DNA of 64,000 nucleotides from Euglena gracilis. Taxonomy: Eukaryota > Euglenida > Euglenophyceae > Euglenales. Shown here one piece after another: positions 35,401-44,239 of this stretch. Every line of letters starts with the position of its first letter. Position 1 is the first letter of the stretch. The position numbers were made by a program, and so were the translations under genes. Below the pieces are notes generated by a model that saw nothing but the letters and a program-made list of their open reading frames with translations, was not told the origin of the DNA and did no database searches. Where the stretch lies: assembly GCA_039621445.1 (NCBI GenBank), contig CP154954.1, forward strand, positions 11,588,716-11,652,715, in the 5' to 3' direction.

Positions 35401-38400
35401 AAACGAACTTTTTTTTCACCTACAATGAATATTTTCTTGCAGTATTCCAACTCGAAAATTCCAAAAATCCCAAAAAATGGTCAAAATGGACTTCTGGTGA
35501 TGATTCTTGTACCTACTCCCCCCCCGGGAAACTGTCACCTGACAGGTTGGCCAGTACAGGGGACCCTGACAACTTCCTATACTGACAGGTTGGCCGGTAC
35601 CGGGGACCCTGACAGTTTCCCGGGCGGGACCCTGACAGTTTCCCGGGTAGGGCATTTCAAGGGAAAGTCAATGAAAAATGACCCTGGCAGGTTGGCCAGT
35701 ACCGGGGACCCTGACAACTTCCTATACTGACAGGTTGGCCGGTACCGGGGACCCTGACAGTTTCCCGGGCGGGACCCTGACAGGTTCTCGGGCATGACAG
35801 TTTCCCGGGGGGGGGTAGGTAATTTTCATTTCAAAATAAACCCCAAGAATCAACAACGTAACATAACCCTGTGTATTTGTGTATGAAATTTGACTGCCCC
35901 TGAGAGTGGCTCCCCCAACCGGCGTAGGAAAGGTGCACTGGACAAAAAATTACGGGGGAAAATATGGAAAAAATCAGATAGGTTTGCATAATTATTGTCC
36001 CCGGGGGGGTGCTGAAAAGTCCACTGCAGCAGTTGCCACCACAGGTTGTCCAGGGGACATTTTATCCGGGGGGTGGCTGGCAATCAAATGTTTCGGGGGC
36101 TGGTCTTGGCTAACGTGGCGGATGACACCGTTCCTGCCAGGCTGAATTTTATGGCAAGGCCGACCTCCCCCCTCCTGGGTGGTCGGTGCCTGCCTGATCA
36201 TGGGCCAAAAGGTGCCCAAAAAGTTTTTTGGGGGTTCCCGGCACCTTTTTGAGGTTTCGGCGCGGAAGTGCCTTGGCCGAGTGCCCAGGCACTTTTGGCC
36301 ATGCCCCCTCCCCCCTGGTGGGGGTCGGATCTGGGCGCCTTGGACCGCCTTTCAGGCAGGCGACAAAACAGCTCGCGTGGGCCCAAAGCGACAAACGTGA
36401 TGACTTCCCGGGGTAGGTGACAAGCTCAAAGAACCCTCAAAGCCCAACAAAATTGGCTGGAAAAAAACACACAAAAAAAGGGATAAAACTACAATTCTCC
36501 ATCCCCCCGTGATAATATCCCCTGAGGTTCATATGAATACCCCCCCCCCGCGTGTGCTTTGTTCATTTGCGGTGCTGGGGACGATTTTTTGTCTGGACTG
36601 TAAATGCTTGCTGTAGGTGGGGGTGTCGCCTCCGGGCAAAACATGGACCTGCGGGACGGACCTGCATGGACCTATCTGGTTTTAAAGTTTAGGTACCCGT
36701 CAACCTGCCAGAGGGAAAACTGCTGCCTAAAATATGGGTGTCGCCGGATGTGTGAGGTCACTGAAATTTGGACTAAGACGTCAAAATTTGTTCCTTCGTT
36801 CCAAATGGGAAGGAGACGGAAGAGGCTCGCTTTGGAGGGGAAAAAATGCACCAATTTAACAGCGTTCCAGGAAAAAATTGCATACATAGGTGTCAATTGT
36901 GTAGATATGGTTGCTGTCGTTCGACATTTTCCCCCATTTTGCCTTCATTTCTCGAGATTTCTCAAATTCTCATTGAAGGAGTCCACAACGAAGTGCTCAA
37001 TTGGAGGGGGAGGCATCGGTGTGGTATTTGTATGTTTGCGCACCAAATCTTTCATTGAAATTTGGGGACACCGGAAAACACAGGGAGCACACAGCACATT
37101 TGCATTTTTGTCACGGCAGAGAATTGAAGTATAAAAGGGGAAAAAACCCGGTCTCCCCCTTTTGAAACACATAGAATCATGCATTCTGCTCTTTGTGGGG
37201 CGGTGGGAAATCAGCGGATGAGCCATTGGCACAGAAGCAACACTCAGCGAAAAGTTAGCCGTTTTCAAATTGGCCCCCAATGGTCAGTAAACGGCGCCGT
37301 GGGCCTCACCGATGATTTTCGAGCCGGGCACGCTCTGCCGCAGCGCCAGGGCCTCGTCCACCGTTGCCAGAGGCCACTGCTCAACGCTCTGCATGAGGAT
37401 CGGCACACACCGTGTGTCTTGCGGGGAAACTGGGTCAGAACAAATGCACACGGAAATGTCGGCTATTTTGGGGTTTGAGAGATGTACGCATACCGTGTAC
37501 ACCGTGTGCGGCACACAGCGGGTCGGTATCGCAGGGTTCATTTTTGCATGTGTTGTGTGTTTCTGAATGCTTTTCGAAAACCGGAAATTCGCGCCGAAAT
37601 GAAAGAAAAAAAAGGACCTTTGGAGGGGATGGAGGGAACCTCCCCGAGTCCGTGGGCGCTTTTTTGACCCTTTGTCCAACGACCGACCTCTGGTCGAAGG
37701 ACATCTTGTTGGTCAGAACCCCATGTCCTACAACTCCTCCCCCCGCCCTTTTCAGAGGGCTGATATTGCACGTCGTTGGACATAAAGGGAGGAACCAAAC
37801 CAAATTTCACTCAATACCTTGCTCCACCCACCACAATACTTTGCACGGGGGAAACCACTGACCATTTCTGAAGTCAGGTGACAGCTGTGCTGCGGCAATT
37901 TTCCAGATGATAAATGTCTGGTGGGGAAAGCTTAACGTAGGCTCAAAAGTTAAAAAAAAAACATGCAGGGAGAATGCAAGGTGGGGAGTGAAATACGAGG
38001 GTATTTGATGTGTCATGAGAGGGAGGAGGGAAATGAAGCGGGGAAAATCTGAGAGCTGTTGCCTGCCCCAGTCAGAAGGATCCGCTCTGCCCCGGAGGAG
38101 AAAGCATACGCAGCGGTGGTGAATGCGCGGCACACGTCGATGACAATCTGTGGCGGACAGCAGCGCGCAGGGAAGGCGGGTGGGTGGGAGATGCAGGCCA
38201 CTGAGACCACAAGGATTCCAGGGGCAGAAAAAAAATGAATGAATCAGTAAATTCAAAATGAGTATCAGAAAGCCTCTCGATGGACTGGTAATCTATCTCA
38301 TATGTTGGGGAGCAGGAGCAAATTGTACAGGGCGAGCAAACACATCAAAGCTGCCAGATGTATTCGTTGAAACAGGGAAAGGGGTCGGTTGTTGGTATAT

Positions 38401-38548
38401 CGGTTTGACAAGCCAATGAGAAAGATGAGCCCCCGGATGCCGTCGAGCCAATCCAGGCGGCGTCCCCAAGCGACGGTCCGGCCACTACGCCTGTTGCCCC
38501 GGGACTCTCCTCCAGCGCCAGGAAGCGGATGTCCTTGATGGGGCCCAT
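29374..38548 (-). CDS. comB: ComB-family 2-phosphosulfolactate phosphatase, 8 exons, complete
   Basis: Exons (minus, 5' to 3'): 38548-38486, 38147-38076, 37370-37305, 34817-34734, 33753-33615, 31378-31296, 31021-30922, 29486-29374. They join in phase to 239 residues, the normal length of the family. ComB is a Mg-dependent phosphatase giving sulfolactate from 2-phosphosulfolactate, known in coenzyme M and sulfonate metabolism of archaea and bacteria. Visible landmarks: the N-terminal strand IKDIRFLALEE, then IVIDVCRAFTTAAYAFSSGA (22-41), ATVDEALALRQ (48-58), GE..GG (66-70), FDLWNSP (76-82), QRTTAGTQGVVRAAGA (96-111), ACAEFLAALLRG (157-168), DIDLCQQPDVFPF (205-217). Only the first intron is GT-AG; the other six are nonconventional. 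The ATG matches the family start. An AG 39 nt upstream may be a trans-splice acceptor. No transit peptide is obvious. A neighbouring dehydrogenase could act on the product. Splice points may shift by one or two bases. Confidence 0.88.
29727..30171. mobile_element. MITE-like element with 21-bp terminal inverted repeats and 8-bp target duplication
   Basis: Both ends carry CAGGGTTCGATATAAGG and a few more matching bases in inverted orientation (21 perfect pairs). The flanks are AATCTGCC on both sides, a perfect 8-bp target-site duplication. The 445-bp interior is C/G-run rich with a CGGCGCGAAGCGCCGG-type stem and has no coding capacity. It lies inside the last intron of comB. Confidence 0.88.
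30922..31021 (-). CDS. comB: comB exon 7
   Basis: Codes VGQPADVRDFLTWRPDYM and AVSGQAIPDDLRPNF, the poorly conserved helical stretch before the final motif. It is separated from exon 6 by only 274 nt, the shortest intron seen. Its 3' intron starts GCCGAGGGAG, complementary to CTCCCTC near the far end. Confidence 0.82.
31296..31378 (-). CDS. comB: comB exon 6
   Basis: Codes RAVSCPSMGQGAPPACAEF then LAALLRGQ, corresponding to the VTxVxMG and CAEYLAxLLxG elements of the family. The family's acidic DE before CAEYL is not obvious here (PPACAEF). Both ends are nonconventional and fixed by phase and alignment. Confidence 0.8.
32262..32357. repeat. gggaaactgtca family, fragment
   Basis: Carries cctgacagattggccggtac and the ccctgacaggttctcgggca ending. 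Other worn copies are at 33.0-33.11 and 40.69-40.75 kb. Confidence 0.75.
32530..32665. repeat. gtgaaccacaaaa repeat family, copy 3
   Basis: Begins catttaatgtggttcacaaa, as at 12.23 kb, then the same units in degraded form. Confidence 0.85.
33615..33753 (-). CDS. comB: comB exon 5: TTxGTxG motif
   Basis: Codes QRTTAGTQGVVRAAGAAL, then TASFAVATATARHV and on. TTxGTxG and the SFxxAxATAxH helix are ComB hallmarks. The 5' border is firm. The 3' end (CAC T before GCTGGGCT) was chosen because it is in phase and leaves GGGCT paired with the far end, so it could move. Confidence 0.85.
34734..34817 (-). CDS. comB: comB exon 4: FDLxNSP motif
   Basis: Codes VGGLPVATFDLWNSPV then QVKAANLRGCTL, containing the invariant FDLxNSP of ComB (usually FDLGNSP; here Trp replaces Gly). 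Both borders are nonconventional. The 3' intron starts GCGCCCCGCC, complementary to GGCGGGGC near its far end. Confidence 0.9.
34978..35060. repeat. Inverted repeat with ccctatgtccaac / gttggacataggg arms
   Basis: Arms ccccctatgtccaac and gttggacatagggg enclose a 45-bp loop with a G run. Related arms (gtccaacgacc) occur at 24.33, 37.67-37.78, 56.27 and 56.8 kb. Confidence 0.85.
35507..35820. mobile_element. gggaaactgtca inverted-repeat element, best copy
   Basis: Termini tacctactcccccc and ggggggtaggt with gggaaactgtca just inside both. Interior tandem units of gacaggttggccagtacc and gggaccctgacaacttcc. Confidence 0.8.
37305..37370 (-). CDS. comB: comB exon 3
   Basis: Codes LATVDEALALRQSVPGSKII then GE, matching the family's ATVEEALAL..LVGE stretch. 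Both borders are nonconventional. Reading through its 3' end would give HGAVY and then a stop within two codons; joining to 34,817 gives GEVGGLPVATFDL, the family spacing. Confidence 0.86.
37665..37790. repeat. Inverted repeat with gtccaacgacc arms
   Basis: tttgtccaacgaccgacctc facing acgtcgttggacataaag, same family as 34.98 kb. It lies in comB intron 2. Confidence 0.8.
38076..38147 (-). CDS. comB: comB exon 2: core IDVxRA motif
   Basis: Codes IVIDVCRAFTTAAYA and FSSGAERIL, the most diagnostic stretch of the ComB family. The acceptor is cgccacag. The 3' border is nonconventional: CTT before CTGACTGG; ACTG in the intron can pair with CAGT six bases inside the far end. Confidence 0.9.
38486..38548 (-). 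CDS. comB: comB exon 1
   Basis: Starts at ATG and codes IKDIRFLALEESPGATGV, the family's first strand. The donor GTA before GTGGCCGG and the next acceptor gccacag make the only GT-AG intron in this gene. The frame is also open upstream to the AG at 38,588 (GGQPPSGVAGPVS), so an N-terminal extension is possible, but the ATG aligns with the usual family start. Confidence 0.85.
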
Positions 38549-38587
38549 AGAGACTGGCCCGGCCACACCGGACGGGGGTTGGCCGCC

Positions 38588-38593
38588 CTGCAG
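38588..38593 (-). promoter_or_regulatory. Candidate spliced-leader acceptor or cis acceptor upstream of comB
   Basis: A ctctctgcag site lies 39 nt before the comB ATG and is preceded by a pyrimidine-leaning stretch. Euglenid mRNAs commonly receive a spliced leader by trans-splicing close to the start codon, so this fits a short 5' UTR. It could instead be a normal acceptor of an unseen upstream exon, because the frame stays open between it and the ATG. Confidence 0.45.
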
Positions 38594-39967
38594 AGAGGTT
38601 CAGGAATATGATGGCGCAGGTGAAATATTCACATTCATTTGTTTATTTATAACATATTTTTAAATTTAAATAATATATTTTTGTGTTCATTTACATACCA
38701 ATTTATGGGAAGTATGTTTACTATATATTATCCATTTAATCATAATATACATTCTATTATATTTTTAGACACCCATTCTGCCAAGGTGCGGTGCTGTCCA
38801 AAATGCATTCCAGTTGCGGTTCGTGTGTCCCTGGTTGAATTTGCAAGCGCACTCCGGAGAGCCATGATTACAAAACCCGGGGGGGTTTGGCCCCCGGGGT
38901 TTTGGTCTCAAGCGAAAATTGACCGCAATGCGAAGAAAAAAAATTCACCGAGAATACCCAGCTCCAGTCAAGTTGCTGATTTTTTGACCCTTCTGTGGGA
39001 AGGGTTCGGGTCAAATGCCAATCAGTCACTCAGGAATACTCTGACCCACACATGGACAGAATGGTTTGCACAGTTATGCGGACGTTCAATGGCCCACCCA
39101 CACTGCGAAGGAATACTAATCAAAGGTGGGCTTGTCGTCACCACTACTCAACACCTCTGGTGCGCTGTTTGGTGTGCTCTGGTGTTATTCTGTCTCGTCA
39201 AGGCACACTCCCAGCACATCGGGGTTTTTTGCTTCGCCATTTTTATAAAGTTTTTTAAACATAAAGTTTAATTTTTATAAAGTTTACATATATAATTTAT
39301 TTTTATAAAAATTTTATATATGAAGTTATTATTATTATTATTAATTATTACATTTGTATAAAGTTTTTTTTGGCGCATTTTTATAAAAAACGAGGTCGGT
39401 CAGGGTTTGGCGAGGGGTAGCCCCCCTGGGTATGTCAAGGTCAGTCGGGCAGGGCCAGCGGACTTCCAGGCAGAAGTCTAGGGAGGTGGTGGTGGTGGGG
39501 AGTCAACACACCCAGCAACAAACGGACGCAGATGTTTTGAGTGGTTGCCAGCTCAAACGGGATGGTGGGAGACGGACGGAAAAATATTGCAACAGACACG
39601 GAGGGGGAGGGGCGGGAGATTGGGCTGACGCATGGGTCACCATCCACACAGACAGGGTAATAAATGAGAGAGGGGGGGTTGCGTTGCAGGCGTTATTGCC
39701 CAACAAATGGGCAAACCCATATAAAAAAAAATTTGTCCAGTGCAAAAATCCGGGGGAAAATAAGATTTGGTTGATAAAGGTGGGTCACCCCCCCCCTTCC
39801 ATTGGAGGGAGAGGGGTCCAGACTCCGGACCTCCCCCTCCCCTTTGCACAAAACCGGCGTTCACTTCGTACCCTGCGTGCAGCCCGACCGTGCTGAGGGG
39901 GCACTGGCAGCGTGGACGAGCCATGCTATGGGGTAGGGCAGCGGCAGGCCTGACGTGTTGAAATGTG

Positions 39968-40110
39968 TACGTCAGCAAACGTCATTCCGCATGGCTGTGC
40001 GCTGGCGGGCCAGCCAGAAGGATCCACGTTTGCATTTCGGTGCCACGAACTCGTTCGGCACATACCCACACCCCAGTTTCTTGCTGCGCCGTGCAACCTG
40101 GCTTGGCCAC
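39968..40110 (-). CDS. Possible terminal exon of the cyclase (doubtful)
   Basis: A minus frame reads EWWRFVAKPGCTAQQ, VWVCAERVRGTEMQTW and PPAHSHAE before a stop, in a non-repetitive island about 4 kb beyond the last firm cyclase exon. Codon bias is only moderate and no acceptor is convincing. Confidence 0.2.
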
Positions 40111-40149
40111 GAACCGCCACCACTCTCGTGTTGGGCTGTGGAACAAATG

Positions 40150-40560
40150 CGGACATAAACCCTCCCCTAATAAGTGCACGGGTGCGCGCATTTTAAGGAC
40201 GTAGTTTCGGACCCCAAGGGGTGCGCACTTATTAGGGCAGTGCGCACTTTTTAGGGCAAAGCCAACAATACTGACATTGCCCCCGCTCTTTTTCAATTCC
40301 CCCCCAATTTTGTGATTTCAAGCTATGAGTCAAGTGATTATGTGTCAAATGTGTTAAATTTGGGCTTGGACGATAGAAATATTTGGTCTGAGAAGGACAG
40401 TTCTGAGAATTATGTGTGCTTTCCGACCTGAGATATGACAATGATTTCTCCTTTTGGGGGGTGCGCACTTTTTAGGGAGGTGGTTTCGGACCCTTGGGGG
40501 GGGTGCACTTATTAGGGCACTGCGTACAATTAGGGCACTGCGCACATATTAGGGGGGGTT
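40150..40560. repeat. gtgcgcacttattagggc repeat family, copy 1
   Basis: At least six units of gtgcgcacttattagggc and variants, with gtagtttcggaccc borders in the same order twice. Confidence 0.85.
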
Positions 40561-42513
40561 TACCTTTTTTGGGATAAATGGAGGTCTGCGGGGATTATTT
40601 GTGGAGACATATGGCCAAGGTATCCAAATGCCATGGAGACCCGATAATCTGGTGACCATTGAGTATGACTGAATACCCCCCATATTGGCCACACCACGAC
40701 GCTGACAATTTCCCAGGCAAGACGTCGGCAAATTCTCAGGCATGATAACGGAGGTAGGTTTGCCAAGCAGAGAAGGATTTTCAATTTCAAAAAATAACTT
40801 TGGGGGTAAAAAACAAGCAAAACAGGGGGGTCAACAAAAAAAAGGGGGTACATCTTCTTCCAAGAAGGTGGGCCTACCCAAATCACGTTCCCAGGTACGC
40901 AAGGAGCTTAAGAAAAACTCTCCGATGTTCGCAGGGAAAGAGCGGAGACAAGATGGGAAGAGCGAATGGGAATGGGGAGGAAACATTTCACAAGCAGCGT
41001 GCGAGAAGTTTCAGGCACACCAGCGCACGTGTTGTGCTTGCTTGTCTAATTGCAAGCAATTTACTGGGGAAAAAACACTGGACCTAACAGTAATCCAATC
41101 CAGGACACAGGGAACAAGACGCCAACTTCTCAAGCAGGAAGGGAGTTGGTGGCACGTGTGATACCACCTTCAAAAAGCAAAACTATTTTAAACCTTTCTC
41201 TGAAATGTGCTTTGTGAATAACCAACACTTATTAAAAAAAGACACACACACACACACACATCAATTAAAAGTTTTCTTAACTCACACTTGCAACCCAATT
41301 TTTCTTATATATCAATCGGTCCGACAACTGTCTTTATTCACCCAAATTGCCACCAAACGAGAATGTTTCAGGACAATGTTTCCCCCATTTTCTACGCTGC
41401 CTGCGCGGCCGCTCTCAGTCTGTTGGCGTTGGCAATTCAAGAGAGCAAAGGGGCTGTAATTGGTCGCAAAGCAAAGTCCCCGGGAGGTTTAATCTTTCGT
41501 TGGCAAACGGCTGCAAAAATGTACTGAAAAAACATGTCAATTTTGGTCCCTGGAGTACGCTGCCAAATAAACGCCGTCCAAAAAAATCAGAACGGAGGGA
41601 AACAGTGGAGGGTCCCACCCAACTACGACAACAGGGTGTTCATATTGGGGGGGGGGGTATGCGCAACATGTGCCGGGGCTGTCGGAGCAAATTGAAGTGA
41701 GAAGAGGAAGCGTCGCAGAAAGAATTCCTAACAGTTACACAATATGGAGTACAATGCGGCTTAAGCGACCGCCATTAAGAGGAAGGCAGGCTGCTGTCTT
41801 CTGCCTCAGTCAACATAATGCGGACTGACAAACAGAGTGAATCTCGGAGGTTCTTTCAACAAATAGAAGGACGCGGCCTACCGCGGCCCAACCAAACTGC
41901 AAACAACGATTACAAAGTGAGTTAGACTTAAGGTTCACCGGCAAAAAGTTGAGCCCATCCCCCTCATTGTTGTCATGATGTCCGCTGCAGGGTGCTCCTG
42001 GAACCCATAACAGCAGCCCAACTAGGGTTAAAAAACATGGGGGACTGGAGGAAGGCCCTGAAGGCGCCGACCAAGGGTCCCCATGTGTATTAACCCTAAT
42101 TGGCCAGTTGGGTGGCTATTTAGCTTGCCAGTGCTCTGCCGGGCCAATGCATGCAACTTTGCGAAGCAGTTGTGGTTTGGGTCACTGAAATTGTTGTGGT
42201 TGGGCGGCCGCGGCCGGCCACGGCCCTTCCAAAAAAAGGTTGGCTGCTGCCCAACCTCCTGTGAACCTCCCTGCCTTGACTGACCACCCCTAAAATTGTC
42301 ATATGTTGCTACACTGCTTCCATATAAGACATCGAAGAAAAACACAAAGTTCCCAAAATATAAAATATAATATATAAACAGACGAACACAAGAACACATC
42401 CCAAAATTTGGCCAAGGGTTGTGGTCCCCCCCCCGGGGTCCGGCCCTGGATCACCCACCCCACCTTTCCGGTGGTCTTCTGAGTTAAAAAAAGAAAAAAG
42501 AAGCCGTCCGCAG

Positions 42514-42681
42514 AACTGTTGGGCGGAGGGCCGCTGCTTGCCGTGCCCAGGCTCTCCCCGCTGGACCGCCGCCAGGGAGGACCCGGCGCCGGGGGCGGCC
42601 GCAGACCCCCGGGGCGGGCGGCGCCGGTGGGCAGGACGGGCAGGCTGGACCACCGCGCCGACCTGGGCAGCACCGTGGCCG
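42514..42681 (+). CDS. GC-rich candidate exon, strand uncertain
   Basis: On the plus strand it has a gtccgcag acceptor and a strong donor (GGCCG before GTAAGG), and the frame reads LLGGGPLLAVPRLSPLDRR to RADLGSTVAG with very high GC3. On the minus strand a Pro-rich frame (LPVLPTGAARPGGLRPPPA) could be a tail of the cyclase. No family is recognised in either. Confidence 0.35.
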
Positions 42682-42775
42682 GTAAGGCCCGCTGGACGAG
42701 CCCATCGAAGGCAGAGATGCACTCCCGCCTCCCGACTGGATCGATGCTCAACACCAATTCACGTACCCAACATTC

Positions 42776-42903
42776 AAACACACACGCACGCACACGCACA
42801 CACACACACACACACACGCACACACACACACACACGCACGCACGCACGCGCGCACACACACACACACACACACGCACGCACGCACGCACACACACACACA
42901 CAC

Positions 42904-42946
<43 letters not shown>

Positions 42947-42968
42947 CACACGCACGCACGCACGCACA
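42776..42968. repeat. (CA)n/(CG)n microsatellite
   Basis: Compound cacacgcacg run; it yields false His/Thr and Val/Cys frames. Confidence 0.95.
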
Positions 42969-44011
42969 GGCACCACACCAAGTCTCCACAAATATGCAAA
43001 TACATTAAAAATGTAACGTCAATTTTTGTGCATTTTGAGGGAACAGGCCGCAACAAAATATAAAAATATACTCGAGTTTTTTTTGTAACTTTGGGAACGT
43101 GCTGAGCGTTAAAAAAAACATTTGCATTGGCAGAAAAAAAAACAATGAAAATTATACAAAAAAAATTGATGGAAAGTTCGTCTCAGGCGGAATCGGGTCC
43201 CAAGCACGTCACTGTCCTCAATCGGAGACATTTCCCAGCAGAAATAAACACCAAACACACCAAAAAAAAATATTCAAAGAAATTTAAACACAATGAAAAT
43301 CAAAAAAAAAGAGCATCCCCTCTCTCAGGGAAACAAGGGCCATTTTACGGGTAGATATCAGATTATGCTATTGCTCGACAACAAAAAAGAAAACAACATT
43401 GGAATTCCCCTCTTTACAGAGGCCTCAGCCATGGCAGCCCTGCTCTCCGTCTGCTGGGTAGCCCAATCCACCGTCCCCCCCCCCCCCCGAGCGCAGGCCA
43501 AATCGAGAGTCTCTGGGCCAGCGTCTGTTGCAGGAGGGGGCCATCAGTGCCATGGTTGGGGTCAGCCCAAGGGTCCAGGCGTCCTGACTGACAGCCAGCG
43601 TGGCGCAAACTTGCGTAGTGTCCTGGTCTGCCGAGTTGCGCACACTTGTGTTTAATTGTGCAACGACTTAAATGTAAAATTGGTCCAAAAAAAGTGATTG
43701 TGCAATTCACAATGGATGTCGGGTAGAAGAGCAATTTCCCTGTGCATTATTGATCACATTTAAAAACAATTGCAAAAAAATTGCAAGGCAAAGAAAGCCT
43801 CAAAAATGACCCTTTCCCAAAAATGCCATTCTGCAAAAATGCGATTCTGCATATCCAAAAAATATTGAGATTACATCCCCCAGAGGTGTTTGGGAAGGTG
43901 GAGGCCCACCCCGTAGATGGCTGCCAAGGAAAAGTTCCTTCAGCGCCGAAGAGAAAATTTGACCCAAAAATCGGCGCCCCCGGAGATGCGGGAAGGCCTG
44001 TCGACTCCCAC

Positions 44012-44239
44012 CCACAGGATGTCCCACAACAAGAAGTCCCACACAGCCCTGCTCCTTGGGGTCCCGGCCTCCGGCTGCACGGGGACATGGAAGTGCGCGC
44101 ACAGCTCCTTCGCCGCCCGCTGCCGCACGGGCATGGCCAGCGGGGCCAGCAGAGCCGCCAGCCCGGACTTCAGCAGGCGGTGGTGGGCGTGGAGGTCCGC
44201 GGCGCTGATGCGGCCCTGCGCGATGAGCGGGTGGTGCTC
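44012..44239 (-). CDS. Cyclase exon: C-terminal helical extension
   Basis: A long open minus frame with strong GC3: EHHPLIAQGRISAADL, HRLLKSGLAALLAPLAM, RQRAAKELCAHFHVPV, then WDFLLWDILW. No recognised domain; it looks helical and cytosolic. A GT follows at TGG, but the frame stays GC-rich to about 43,973. It is placed in the cyclase because strand, order and codon bias agree. Confidence 0.7.

Larger units (their letters stand above)
34818..37304 (-). other. comB intron 3 (2.5 kb, nonconventional)
   Basis: The 5' end carries CACGGCGCCGTTT and the 3' end carries AAACGGTGCCGTG, complementary over 13 bases with one G.U pair. It contains a gcccaacgaccccc inverted repeat (34.98-35.06 kb) and a gggaaactgtca element (35.51-35.82 kb). 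35.85-37.2 kb shows no gene. Confidence 0.6.
38588..43972. other. Region between comB and the last firm cyclase exon
   Basis: Mostly AT-rich or repetitive. 38.64-39.4 kb is A/T rich; 40.15-40.56 kb holds cacttattaggg repeats; 42.78-42.97 kb is a CA/CG microsatellite. The 3' end of the cyclase and the promoter or SL region of comB should lie here. Two doubtful exons are listed separately. Confidence 0.5.

Noticed and set aside
2938-38548. Prokaryotic operon of serA and comB
   Set aside because: Both genes are split by many introns over tens of kilobases; there are no ribosome-binding sites, and the intergenic gap exceeds 11 kb.
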